Positions 22,718 to 33,567 of a DNA stretch of 64,000 bases are shown here, one piece after another. The DNA lies in the NCBI GenBank assembly GCA_951213105.1, contig OX578137.1, positions 60,958,736-61,022,735 of the forward strand, written 5' to 3'. Numbering within the stretch: position 1 is the first letter of the stretch; each line of letters starts with the position of its first letter. The notes below the pieces were generated by a model. That model did not search any database and was not told the DNA's origin. It worked only from the letters and a program-made list of their open reading frames with translations. Origin of the DNA: Amaurobius ferox. Taxonomy: Eukaryota > Arthropoda > Arachnida > Araneae > Amaurobiidae. The translations under genes were made by a program, and so were the position numbers.

Positions 22718-25700
22718 ATGCCTAAATCTAGAAATACGAGAGCAAGCAGGAGTAGTGACTCCTCTACACAACCTGGTTCACGAAACCGTGTGCCTTCGGT
22801 GTCTCCGCCACGACTTTCTCCAAATTCTGGCAGATCAGCTTCCGCTGTCAGAGACCCTGACAAAGTGAAGGTCGGAATTGGATCACAGTTCCTTGGATCC
22901 ATTCCAAGTTTTGCTGGCAATGCAAATGAATCTTTTCACGAATTTTTGGAGAAATTTCTTCTGGTTGCTGAACATGCCGAGTGGTCTAATAAAGACAGAA
23001 TTTTCGTTCTGAAGTTGAAATTATCTGGTCGTGCAGAAAGACTGATTAAATCTATCCCGAAGCTAAACCAAAGCACGAATTTTTCAGAATTAGTGAATAC
23101 ACTCAAGGACAATTTTATGAAAAAAGAAAATATTGCCAAAAATGTCGCTTCCCTGGTAAACTGTAAACAAATGACAGGGGAAAGTGTTCGTGATTATGCA
23201 AATCGAATAGAGGCTGAATCGTATGTTGCCTTTCCGCAAGATGTTGTGTCTGATAATGAAGATTCCTTGAGAACTGCTATTTTGCTCAACTCTTTTAAAA
23301 AGGGGTTAAAAAGCCTTTTTAGAAAAGCCGTCTTATCTGCAAATCCACAGTCATTTGAAGCTGCGAAAGAAATAGCCATTCTGGAAGAAGAAGTACAGAA
23401 TGAAGAGCTGGAAGAAATGACAGAGGACATAAATACAGTGAGAATTGAAAAAGACACTAAACAGGAAATTGAAGAGTTGAAGAATGAATTAAATTTAAAG
23501 AAGAGGGAATTTGAGAAATTAAGAAGAAAATTTAGTGAAAATTCAGAGAAAAGGAAGAAAAGACTGAATGAAATAAGAGAAGATCTGGAAAAGAGCAATT
23601 CCAGTTTTGAAGATTCCTTCTTGGATACGCCCTCTACAAGCAGATACAATGAAAATGAATTGGAAGAGGAAGATTGGGAAGATATTCCAGTAAAGAAGAA
23701 ACATAAACCATCAACATCTTTCAGAACTTCTACACCATCCAAAAGATCTGAAAGTAGAAACCGTTTCAGTCAAAGAAGAATTCCAGTTGCCTCACAGGAA
23801 GAAGAGTGGTACGTTAAAAGTCCATATCAAAATTATTCTCCAAGAAAAAATTCCTTATTCTTTAGAAGACCTTTTCGTAACAGTTCATATAGAAATTCAA
23901 TTTTCCACAGAAGATATTTTTCAAATTTTAGAAATTCCTTTGATAATTATAAATCACAAAACTTCAATAATTTTGGATATAGAAGAAATAACAGATACTT
24001 TAATAGTAGATTTGGTAATAGAAGACAATTCGGAAGACAGAATTTCAGAAGACAAAATTTTCAATCTCCATTAGTTAATAGACGAAATTCTGAAGTTAGT
24101 TACATGACTGAAAGCGAGACTCCTTGCCAAAACAATTTTCCTATTATTCAAGTTTTTGTTGAAGATGTCACACTAAATGCCTTAATCGACACTGGAAGTT
24201 CTATAAACATTATCTATAGTGATGCTTTACACAAAATCAACCCGAGAAAAGTACAATTAAAACATACATCCACTATTCTAAGAGGAATCGGAAGTCAGAA
24301 CATTTTGGTTGAGAGAAAAGCTTCTTTTCCCATGATCATTGGAAATGAAAGAGATGTGATTGAATGCTGCATTTTAAATACACCTGCCCCAGGAAGGTAC
24401 AACATGATTTTAGGAAGTACATTTTTACATGAGAAACAAGTGACAATTACTTATAGACATAAACGTGTAAATTTTTTGTACTGTAGTATTCCCTTTACTG
24501 AATTTACCGAATCACAAAGCTTTACTGTGATTTCTGATTATGTACAATTTAAACCAGACGAGAGTTATGCAATAAGCCATGATTTTGACAGAAGAAATTA
24601 CAATTTTACAAATGATGTAGATTATAGATTCAAAGACACAAATTTTTCAAGAAATTATGAAAATAGATGTAATAATGGATATTTATTTGAACAAAACAAT
24701 TTTCACAATGAATTTAGAGACGTTGATTTTAGAGATTTTGATGCAAATGGAAATGAAAGGTCAAATTATGAATGTGAAAATGATTTATATGAAAGACAGA
24801 TGAATGACAATGTATATACAGACAGATTTTTGACAAAAGACAATACCAGTAACAATGAAATATCTCAGACAGATTGTGATAAACATGATGAAGGAAGTTC
24901 ACAACAAAATCAGGCAATAGGGATTGCCAAAGCTTTCAACAAATGTGTTCTAAAACCATTTTCGGAAACTTTTATTAAATTAAAAAGAAATTACAAAATT
25001 GAAAAAGACACGACAATTTTGCTTGAACCTATCAATAATAAAGAATTTTCTGCAAACAAAATTTTTGTAGCCAGAAGTATCCACAAAATTCCTGAAAATG
25101 ACTTTTTGTATGCTAAAGTTGCAAACCCATCTGAAAAAATTGTTTACATTAACAAAGGAATGAAATTGGGAACTTTTGAAAACATCCATGAATCTGATAT
25201 TGACATAAATAATAGAGTTGACATTGAAAACTGTATTGAAGAAAATGAAACATTTGATGCATGGGGAGGAGATTTTGATCTTAAACATATGAACTATGCA
25301 CAAAAATCTTTGCTTTTAAAATTACTAAGTAAATATAAACATGTTTTTGCTAAAAATATGAAAGAATTGTCTGGATGCGACACTATTTTGCACGAAATTA
25401 ATCTTGAATCTAACATACCTGTTAGACAGAAGCCATACCGCATTCCACACAATTTACAGAAAGAACTTTCACGCCAGGTAAACGAACTCCTTGATGCAAA
25501 AATCATTCAGCGCAGTACATCACCTTACAATACTCCAGTGCTTTTTGTTAAGAAACCTGATGGAAGTTACCGTTTGGTAGCGGATTTTCGAAAGCTCAAT
25601 AAGATCACTATTGTTGAGAACTTTCCGATTCCAAATATATCGGAATTAATCGATAACTTGTCTGGAGCCTTGTATTTTTCTACCCTGGACCTAACCAGTG

Positions 25701-28639
25701 GATTTTACCAATTGTGTTTACATCCTGATGATTATCCGAAGACTTCTTTTTCAACACCTGATGGCCACTTTGAATGGACCAGAACCCCATTTGGTCTTAA
25801 GAATGCGCCTGCATCCTTTCAGAGACTCATGTCTCTGGTGCTGGCTGGCATATCTGGAATTTACATAGATGATATTATAGTTGCTTCAAGAACATTCGAA
25901 GAACATTTGGAAAAACTAGAAGAGATTTTTGTAAGATTAAGTAAACATGGTCTTAAATTGAAACCAAGCAAATGCCATTTTTTCAGAAAAACAATTAAGT
26001 ATCTTGGATTTTTGGTATCAAATGGAAAAGTACAACCTGATACTCATAATTTGGAAGTTGTAGAGAAATTCAAAATTCCTAAATCAATTAAGAATGTGAG
26101 ACAATTTCTTGGACTCACTGGATTCTATAGAAAATTCATAAAAGACTATGCAGAACTGACTTTGCCATTAACAGAATTATTGAAAACTAAGAATAATGAA
26201 AGTAAAAAGAAATTTATTTGGACTAATGAAGCTCAAAAATCTTTTGAAATTTTAAAGGGAAAACTTTTGTCAAAACCAATTTTGACCCTTCCAGATTTTA
26301 GAAAACCATTTATTTTACATACAGACGCATCAAATCACTCTTTAGGTAGCTATTTGTCTCAAGAAGATGAGAATAAAATTTTGCATCCAATATCTTACGC
26401 AAGCAGAAAGCTTAGTGAAGCAGAATGTAAATACAGTGTTGTCGAAAGAGAAGCATTAGCTGTTGTTTGGGCTACTAACTATTATAAACATTATTTAATT
26501 GGAAAACCTTTCACAATTTTTTGTGACCAGAAGTCACTAACATTCGTATTTAAATTAAAAGATCCTACATCTAGATTGGCTAGATGGATTGCATCCTTAT
26601 CACAATTTGATTATCAAATAGTACATAAACCAGGAAAAGCAAATGTTGTTGCTGATTATATGTCAAGAAATGTAGATGAATGTACAAATACTATTAACAA
26701 TATTCCACAAAGATTCGTGTCACAATATAAAGTTATAAATCAAAATGTTAATCAAAATTTTCCAAGTGTAAATCAAAATTCTCAAAGTTCTAATAATGTA
26801 AACAATACTAATAGTAGCAATAGAAGAGAATCAGAAATCAATTTGAATCCAGCAAATACAAATGAAGAAAATGAAATTTGTGCTGTTAATAATAATGAAA
26901 GTGAAATGCAAAATGAAAATAACATACAAATTGGTCAATTGGAACAGACATTTACTTGTCCTACCTTGCTCATAAGAATTAAGAATGCTCAGAAATCTGA
27001 CCCAAGGTGCAATAAAATTATAGATCTCTTAGATAAAAACATAAAACCTTACCCACAAACTTTGGTATTTTTTAGAAAAGATGATATTCTGTGGTGTACT
27101 CACAAACACCCAAAGCGTAGACATCAAGAACAAGAAAGAGTTGTTGTTCCGCAAGAACTTGTGTCTGAAATTTTATGGTTACATCATGACTGTCCCACTT
27201 ATGCACATTGTGGATTTAGAAGAACTTTAGCTTCTGTAAGTAGAAAATATTTTTGGCAGGGAATGTATTCCCAAACCCATAATTATGTATCATCATGTGA
27301 AATTTGTGTGGTAAATCGTGGCTTTAGAAATAACAAAGCACCCATACAAAGGTTTTCAAAGTCCACATATCCATTTGAGCGTATCGCCATGGATTGTGTC
27401 GGACCATTACCTATATCAAGATCTGGAAATAAATTCATATTGGTCATAACTGACTATTTTACAAGATGGCCTGAAGCATATCCCTTGGCTTCAATAAAAA
27501 CTGAAGACATTTTAAGTTGCTTAGAGCACTACATGGCTCAGCATGGTATACCTAAATTCATCGTCTCGGATCAAGGGACGAATTTTGTTTCTAGAACAGC
27601 AAGATGTTTTTATAAGAAATTAGGAATAATAAAGAATACTACTACTGCCTACATGCCATCTGTAGACGGTTGTGTTGAAAGATTAAATGGTACTTTGATC
27701 AGATCCTTGAAAAATATTGCATATAACGATAAAGATAATTGGGACAATCTGATACATTTTGCTTTATTAGCACATAGAAATGCCATACATGCTTCTACGG
27801 GTGAATCGCCTGCGTATTTACTCTATGGTAGAGATTTAACAGTTCCAAATACTTTGATCACTGGATTTAAACCTCCGACATATGAATCAACATATGATTA
27901 TGGAGAAGACATGAGATTCAGACTTAAAAGAACATATGAGGTAGTAAAAAGTAACTTGGAAAAAGCTGAAAATTCACAAATTTTACAACAACATAAGAAA
28001 GCAAAGATGCCCAATATTAAGGTTGGTGATTTAGTGTATCTTTACACTCCCTTTTTGCCTCAAGGCCAGTCAAGAAAACTGAGCTCTTTTAATAAAGGTC
28101 CTTTTAAAGTGATAAAACAAACATCTGCAGTGAATTTCTTAATCAGACATGTAATGAATCCCAAAAATGAACAACTGGTTCATGTGAACAGACTGACTCT
28201 TTTACCTCCAAGAAGAGAGGAATTGCAAAAATTTTCAAAACAAACTCATGAAAGTCAAAAATTGAACTCTAAGACAAATAAACTTACTCCTGTGATCACC
28301 GCTGAGAAAGACTCTGTGAAACTAAAATCTTGTTTAACAAGATCTGGAGATAAATCTCAAAACAAAAAAACTGTGAAACGAGTAAGATTTAATTTGCCAA
28401 ATAAAAGGGTAAACGAAAATGCTGTTCATACTAGATCAAATTGTCGTACAAATCAAAGACAACAATATGTTCAGAGAAATAATTCAAATAACCTTGATAA
28501 TAGAGGAAATGGAAGAATCATTTACAACAATAATTTTAGAAATAGTTATACACCACACCAAAATCAGTATTACATGACAAACAGAAATACACGTACACCT
28601 TATAATCTTAGATATGGTCAAAGATTTTCACAATATTAA
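22718..28639 (+). CDS. gag-pol: Gag-Pol polyprotein of the Ty3/gypsy element
   Basis: The frame encodes 1,973 residues from the ATG at 22718, chosen because it follows the A-rich leader and begins a Gag-like MPKSRNTRASR. An in-frame ATG at 22613 would add 35 residues including a lysine run. Order by residue: Gag, with a charged coiled-coil-like stretch (about 245-298) and a basic Arg/Asn/Phe-rich tract (about 358-451) in place of the usual CCHC zinc knuckle, which I cannot find. Then an aspartic protease with DTGS at 491. An Asn/Asp-rich linker follows. Reverse transcriptase has YIDD at 1049-1052. RNase H has TDAS (Asp 1203) and EREALA. Integrase has a zinc-binding HHCC (His 1490 and 1497, Cys 1527 and 1530) and catalytic Asp 1559, Asp 1618 and Glu 1654; the last two are separated by 35 residues. 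A GPF module lies at 1794, then a basic Asn-rich tail. All key residues I looked for are present. Gag and Pol share one frame, so no frameshift sets their ratio. Confidence 0.95.
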   Translation: MPKSRNTRASRSSDSSTQPGSRNRVPSVSPPRLSPNSGRSASAVRDPDKVKVGIGSQFLGSIPSFAGNANESFHEFLEKFLLVAEHAEWSNKDRIFVLKLKLSGRAERLIKSIPKLNQSTNFSELVNTLKDNFMKKENIAKNVASLVNCKQMTGESVRDYANRIEAESYVAFPQDVVSDNEDSLRTAILLNSFKKGLKSLFRKAVLSANPQSFEAAKEIAILEEEVQNEELEEMTEDINTVRIEKDTKQEIEELKNELNLKKREFEKLRRKFSENSEKRKKRLNEIREDLEKSNSSFEDSFLDTPSTSRYNENELEEEDWEDIPVKKKHKPSTSFRTSTPSKRSESRNRFSQRRIPVASQEEEWYVKSPYQNYSPRKNSLFFRRPFRNSSYRNSIFHRRYFSNFRNSFDNYKSQNFNNFGYRRNNRYFNSRFGNRRQFGRQNFRRQNFQSPLVNRRNSEVSYMTESETPCQNNFPIIQVFVEDVTLNALIDTGSSINIIYSDALHKINPRKVQLKHTSTILRGIGSQNILVERKASFPMIIGNERDVIECCILNTPAPGRYNMILGSTFLHEKQVTITYRHKRVNFLYCSIPFTEFTESQSFTVISDYVQFKPDESYAISHDFDRRNYNFTNDVDYRFKDTNFSRNYENRCNNGYLFEQNNFHNEFRDVDFRDFDANGNERSNYECENDLYERQMNDNVYTDRFLTKDNTSNNEISQTDCDKHDEGSSQQNQAIGIAKAFNKCVLKPFSETFIKLKRNYKIEKDTTILLEPINNKEFSANKIFVARSIHKIPENDFLYAKVANPSEKIVYINKGMKLGTFENIHESDIDINNRVDIENCIEENETFDAWGGDFDLKHMNYAQKSLLLKLLSKYKHVFAKNMKELSGCDTILHEINLESNIPVRQKPYRIPHNLQKELSRQVNELLDAKIIQRSTSPYNTPVLFVKKPDGSYRLVADFRKLNKITIVENFPIPNISELIDNLSGALYFSTLDLTSGFYQLCLHPDDYPKTSFSTPDGHFEWTRTPFGLKNAPASFQRLMSLVLAGISGIYIDDIIVASRTFEEHLEKLEEIFVRLSKHGLKLKPSKCHFFRKTIKYLGFLVSNGKVQPDTHNLEVVEKFKIPKSIKNVRQFLGLTGFYRKFIKDYAELTLPLTELLKTKNNESKKKFIWTNEAQKSFEILKGKLLSKPILTLPDFRKPFILHTDASNHSLGSYLSQEDENKILHPISYASRKLSEAECKYSVVEREALAVVWATNYYKHYLIGKPFTIFCDQKSLTFVFKLKDPTSRLARWIASLSQFDYQIVHKPGKANVVADYMSRNVDECTNTINNIPQRFVSQYKVINQNVNQNFPSVNQNSQSSNNVNNTNSSNRRESEINLNPANTNEENEICAVNNNESEMQNENNIQIGQLEQTFTCPTLLIRIKNAQKSDPRCNKIIDLLDKNIKPYPQTLVFFRKDDILWCTHKHPKRRHQEQERVVVPQELVSEILWLHHDCPTYAHCGFRRTLASVSRKYFWQGMYSQTHNYVSSCEICVVNRGFRNNKAPIQRFSKSTYPFERIAMDCVGPLPISRSGNKFILVITDYFTRWPEAYPLASIKTEDILSCLEHYMAQHGIPKFIVSDQGTNFVSRTARCFYKKLGIIKNTTTAYMPSVDGCVERLNGTLIRSLKNIAYNDKDNWDNLIHFALLAHRNAIHASTGESPAYLLYGRDLTVPNTLITGFKPPTYESTYDYGEDMRFRLKRTYEVVKSNLEKAENSQILQQHKKAKMPNIKVGDLVYLYTPFLPQGQSRKLSSFNKGPFKVIKQTSAVNFLIRHVMNPKNEQLVHVNRLTLLPPRREELQKFSKQTHESQKLNSKTNKLTPVITAEKDSVKLKSCLTRSGDKSQNKKTVKRVRFNLPNKRVNENAVHTRSNCRTNQRQQYVQRNNSNNLDNRGNGRIIYNNNFRNSYTPHQNQYYMTNRNTRTPYNLRYGQRFSQY

Positions 28640-30906
28640 GTTTTGGTTGAGTTCACAATTTTACAGAAATTAAATTTTGCAAGAAAAGATTTCATTTTAA
28701 GTTAAAGTTTATACTTGTTTAAGTTATATTTCAATATTGTCTTTTAAAATAGAATTTATGAAAAAATTGTTGTGATTTTAAAATTTATTGGAAATCTTGC
28801 ATTAAGTTAAAAAAGTAAATAAGTAATTGATTTTGTGAACTATAATTTATGAATATTTATATTATAATTTAAATAATAAGTAATTTTGTTAATTAGTAAT
28901 TTTGTTAACTGACTCTCCTTGGACTTTAAAATTTTTTCGAGAGTCCTGTCTTGATTGACTTTGATTATATTGATGTGTTGTAATGTAAAAGAATGTTTGA
29001 TTATTTGTTTAAGTTCATTAATGAAAATAATTAAAATGGTGTTGGTAAATTTGTTGTTCCCCTAAGTAAAAAGGAGGAAAATTTTGAATATTGAAGAAAA
29101 AAATATATAAATAAATAATGAAAAGTAAATGATTTATTAAAATAAAATTGAAAGTAAATATGAAGTATATAAAGTAATTGAAATAAATTAAGTAATTTGA
29201 AAGTGAAAATGAAAAGTTTGAATTTGAAAATTTTTGAAAATTTAATGAAATTAAAAGTTTTGAAGATCAAAAGTAAATGATCTCTTTTGAAAAATGTTTT
29301 GAAACTTTGTTGCTGAGAGAGGTGAAATTTTTGGCTGATGTGTTGTTGAAATTCTGTTCTCTTGAAATTCCATTTCACATTGTTGTTTTTTTTTGACCAG
29401 CAGTTTTCAAACATCTACACAAATTTCAGTTAGACATCATATTTTTATGCTGCAACCCCTTTTTCTGAAAGCTGGCTGGTGGACGCAAACATGGACATAT
29501 TCACATTGGATCACAGATGAAGATGCAGCTTAGCAAATTAATTGTCCGAACTTTTGTGGCAGGACTGGAGTCCTGGACGACAACTTGCTCCGAGCCTACC
29601 TAGGAGGGTTGTGTTTGGCCAGGTGGGAAACTGGTGAAGCTATGAGGATGATGATGATGAAGAAGATGATGATGATGTTGGGATCAGCGCAAGCTGCCCA
29701 AAAATGTTTGATGATATCCGTGCTTCTGAGGCGTGTCCTGGCGTCCTGTTTCTGCTGCAATCGCTTCCTGCACGCGAGTATTTTTTTTTTCTACACTCCC
29801 TTTTCTGTTGGCAACTCGTTAGTCCCCGCCGAGTTTGCTCTTTAGATGTGTTCCTGCTTTTTTACATAACTGACGTGAATTTCAGGAGAAATTTTTCTCC
29901 TCTTCTCTCTCTCAGTAGACAAATGTATGTAAATGTAAATTTTTCTTTTGTGACATGAAGTTGTCACTTGTTGAGTTATTTCAGAGTGAAAGTTGTTAAA
30001 AATAAAGTAAATGAAAATTTTAAGATAAATTAAATAATGTAAATATAAATGAATAATTTAAAGTAATTTATGAAAAGTGTGTCAGAATGAGAAAATTCTG
30101 AATTGTTTTAATGACAAAAATAAGTTGAATTAAAGTTAATGTTAAAATTGTTGAATAAATGATGAAAGGTTGAAAAATTGAAGATAAATGTAATTTAAAG
30201 TTAATATGTTGAATTTGAAAGTAATTTAATGTGAAAGTTAAGATTTTAATGAAAGTTTTGAAATGAAAAATTGAAATTGAAAAATGGAAATATTGAAAGT
30301 GACTTTGTTCTCAAAAAGTGAGACATTTTTGAATGAGTGAAGAATCTCATTTCCTGAATATGACAAATTTAATTTAGAAATTAATTTTCAAAATATTTAA
30401 CCTTTTGATGAAAATTAAAAATAATTGTTTTGTGTCACTTGTGTGTTTGAAAGTGACAAATGTTAAATTTTTGAATTGTTTATATTGTTAAGTTTTGTAA
30501 ATTCATATCATATCATATTTTATTTTTCATATCACCTGGTTGATCTCAATGTAGATGATTGAGATAGTGTGTTGTCAGGCAAATTGCCTTGACAAAATTT
30601 CTTTTGAATTTTAGTGTAATAAATGTGAATTTTTGTAAAGGTTCCTTTAAGATGTGGTGACGCCTTGTCATCCTTTTGGTTTTCTTTTGGACTTTACCTG
30701 TGGTGATGAGTGGCTTGGCCAGTCATTCAGATCTACAGTGTTGTTGCTTTTGAGAGAGGTGAACGATCGCACTTTTCTCGCCCAAAATTTTGTATTAAAT
30801 TATTTTACACTTACAGGTTCCTAAAACTCCTTGTAAATTTTGTGTTTTTGTGTTTTTGAGTGAGAGAAAAATTTTCCTCACTGTGTTCTGAAAATTTTTG
30901 CCTCCC
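28640..30906 (+). other. Long 3' non-coding region of the retrotransposon
   Basis: About 2.3 kb between the polyprotein stop and the polypurine tract, with no frame resembling an envelope or accessory protein. Two blocks (about 29061-29280 and 30001-30300) are built from words such as GAAAGTTAAT and AAAGTAAATGAAAA and contain almost no C on the plus strand. Between them, 29400-29960 is GC-richer. It includes a GAT/GAA trinucleotide run at 29646-29680 and a pyrimidine tract ending CTCTCTCTCAG near 29914, which resembles a splice acceptor. Confidence 0.7.
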
Positions 30907-30919
30907 GGAAGGGGAGAGC
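30907..30919 (+). promoter_or_regulatory. Polypurine tract
   Basis: GGAAGGGGAGAG followed by a single C and then the TG of the 3' LTR. This is where RNase H would leave the plus-strand primer. Confidence 0.85.
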
Positions 30920-32118
30920 TGTCATGTCGCAATTCTGCGCCATGAGCCTTTTGTATTTTCTGCGAGAGAAACATCCTTCTCTCCGTTCGTGCCAGTACAG
31001 TGTTTTACTAACACTTGTTTCCATTGAAATTACATTAAAAAGCGCATTTCGTCGAGAAAGCGTTGGTTTGTCTAGACTTAGTGTCGGGCCGTGGAGCGTG
31101 ACGTTTTGGATGTGTAGTTGCTATGTGAGCGCGCCGTCCAATCAGGAAGAGGCGCATTTTTGCGAAGGAGAACTTGCGTGGGCTCAGAGGACCCATTTTT
31201 TCGCTCTCTTGGTGCTGGAATTTTTCGACTGAAAGGTCGCATCGAAAGTTTTGTCTAATTTTTAGACAAAAGGCTTTGGCCAAAATGGCTTGCCGTTCAT
31301 CTGGAGCTGAAGAAGAGGAGCCTGGAACCTTTCATTAATTATCCTGATGCAAATTTATTCTAAATTATATTTTTTTTATTCCAGGAACATTCCGATGACG
31401 ACTCTGGAAATTGAGAGCGTAGAATGACGGTTTTGTTCAATTCGAGGCATTGTATACGGAGGTTCGGGTTCTAAGGATTTTGGAATCTACGTTGGTTTCG
31501 CCCTGTGAACTTTTTGAATTACCAGCTAAAAAACCCGTGATATTTTGATGCGAAACGGAGCTCCAAAAATTTGTTAATCTTGTATCAAGGTAAATTTTCT
31601 TTTTCCGGAAACAATGTTTCCGAAATGGCACTGGCATGATGAAATTAAATTTAATAACAAAAATGGCTCATATCAAAATATTTAAAGTTAAATTGGGAAA
31701 AGATTTAAGATCGTATGTTTATACATAAATTGAATACTTGTTATGCAACATATATATTTTTACCAGAGCATTGTTGAGTGTGTCTAATAAGTGAAGCTCT
31801 GAAGTTTTATTTATAATTGAAAGTTAAAATGCAAATGTTGAATTCTTTGAAAAATCTAAAAATAAATTAATATTTAAGTTTGTGTTAAAATGAGCCTGTT
31901 TTATTTGTGTCTGCATATTTTACTTTACTCATTGTACATCATTTAGGATTAATTCTCCTAAACTGGGAACTCCTTTAAATCTTGAACCTGGTGTTATTGC
32001 TGTTACATTTTGAGAGTTAACATGTTAAATTCATGTCTCTTGGGCATTTTGAAATTAAGTTCACAAGTTGTGGGTGGTGGAGTCAGTAGGTGCTGTTTGT
32101 ACTGACCCAGCTCCCACA
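30920..32118 (+). repeat. 3' long terminal repeat
   Basis: Same length and, as far as I can read, the same sequence as 20540-21738. It ends CTCCCACA followed by the GTTA target duplication (32119-32122). Because both LTRs are copied from one template at integration, lack of differences indicates a young insertion. Confidence 0.96.
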
Positions 32119-32206
32119 GTTATAATAAGTGCATGACATGGAATTTGGTATAAGAATTATGAAAGAAAAGGGCGCGTTATTGGTAAAAGCTTTATAATTT
32201 CTCTAT

Positions 32207-32264
<58 letters not shown>
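32207..32264. repeat. Compound CA/TA microsatellite
   Basis: A CA run of nine units passes directly into about twenty TA units. A further interrupted TA run lies at about 32424-32457. Confidence 0.95.
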
Positions 32265-32270
<6 letters not shown>

Positions 32271-32422
32271 AAATACATAAAATGATTTAATATATATACA
32301 ACGTTTTACACCGTACATTATATATACAACGGTAAAACGCCATGCTGCTTTATACAAGTGTATAACTAAGTAATCTCCCAAAAAGGACAGGTACCTATAT
32401 ATCCATAAAGATGTTAAAAGAG

Positions 32423-32456
<34 letters not shown>

Positions 32457-32677
32457 TAAATTAATGTTTTATTGTTTTAATTAATGTATAACATTTCGAT
32501 ATTTCAACGATATATTTATTCACTTTTGAAATTTAGTTTTCTTAATTTCTTGGCAAGTAATTCTTTTGAGTTGTATCAATTCTAAAGTGGAGGAGCGACA
32601 TGATAGTTTTATGTGTCATATATTCAAAATTACAGATACAAGGCAATTTTTAAAACAATTTTTAAAAACAATTTTTA

Positions 32678-33530
32678 CTTTCCCTGCAATACATGCTAAT
32701 GTATAGGGTAAGTATTGGAATCATGTCGAAAATCGTAACTCGAGTTTTCGACGGATCTACAAGTATGGGGACTTCTAGAACACGAAAAAACTAATTTTAG
32801 AGTGACGTGTGTCTCTTTGTGTGAGTCTCTTTCTCTTTCTCTCTGTGTGTGTATGTGTAATGTATGTATCCACTCTAACTCAAAAATCAATAAACTAAAT
32901 TTCATAACATTTTATAAGTAAGTCACTTATGGGTTACCTTGGTGCTGATTAAATTTTGCTACGATTTGGGATAAAAGAACCTGCCTTTTTCGCGAAATAG
33001 CCTGCAAAAATCGCATGCATCCACTCTAGTTCAAAAACCAATTGACCAAATTTCACAAAATATGGTAGACAAGTCACTTGGGTAATCCTGGTGCTGATAA
33101 GATTTTGGTACGATTCCACGGAAAAGAGAATAAGAACCTGTCTTATTTTGCAAAATGGCCCGGAAAAATCCTGAAAATCTCAAAAGAAAGGCTACGTATG
33201 CTCAAATGTATCAATTAAATGCATGCTTGTTTTATACGTAATATTTGGCGATGAAAAGAATAAGACCAACCCCAATAATCTAGAGATAGCCGGTCTCGAG
33301 ATATTTTAGTTTTTTAGCAATTTTGATACTCCTGTTTTGAAAATACGTCCATTTACCAAATGAAATCGAAAACTGAATTAACAGTGTAAATTCAGTGCCA
33401 TTTCAAATAATTATGCTTGTTATTTATTGCAATTAAATTAAATTTAATGAATTATTAATGAAATAAATAGAAAGTGAATTTGAGTCTGTAGGAAGTCATG
33501 TGCTGCTCATATCAGAATCTTATTATCTAG
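32678..33530 (+). repeat. Family B, copy 4
   Basis: Starts CTTTCCCTGCAATACATGC and keeps the B order of segments through GTATGTATCCACTCTAACTC to AGTCTGTAGGAAGTCATG. A local duplication repeats the ATCCACTCTAG and ACCAAATTT segment at about 33010. Around 33212 it shows the uninterrupted CAATTAAATGC that is the empty site for the MITE at 5037. Confidence 0.7.
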
Positions 33531-33567
33531 CATTGAGAAAGGTGTATGTTTTTCTTTAAATACTATA

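Larger units (their letters stand above)
20540..32118 (+). mobile_element. Complete Ty3/gypsy LTR retrotransposon, 11,579 bp
   Basis: The element has two 1,199-bp LTRs, a GTTA target duplication, a primer-binding site just after the 5' LTR and a purine tract just before the 3' LTR. Its single frame is ordered Gag, protease, RT, RNase H, integrase; integrase after RNase H marks Ty3/gypsy rather than Ty1/copia. The LTRs look identical over their whole length, and the frame has no internal stop. Together these suggest a very recent insertion and perhaps an active copy. Beyond the coding region lie a 979-nt leader and a 2.3-kb 3' non-coding region. No envelope-like frame is visible. I cannot name the clade from sequence reading alone. 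Confidence 0.95.

Noticed and set aside
29031..29414. A 127-codon minus-strand frame in the retrotransposon 3' region as an antisense gene.
   Set aside because: It is explained by the near-absence of C on the plus strand, which removes TAG and TGA stops from the minus strand. The translation is mostly K, F, L and N.
28640..30906. An envelope gene, as in some gypsy elements.
   Set aside because: No frame of suitable length, signal peptide or membrane anchor is present in the plus orientation.
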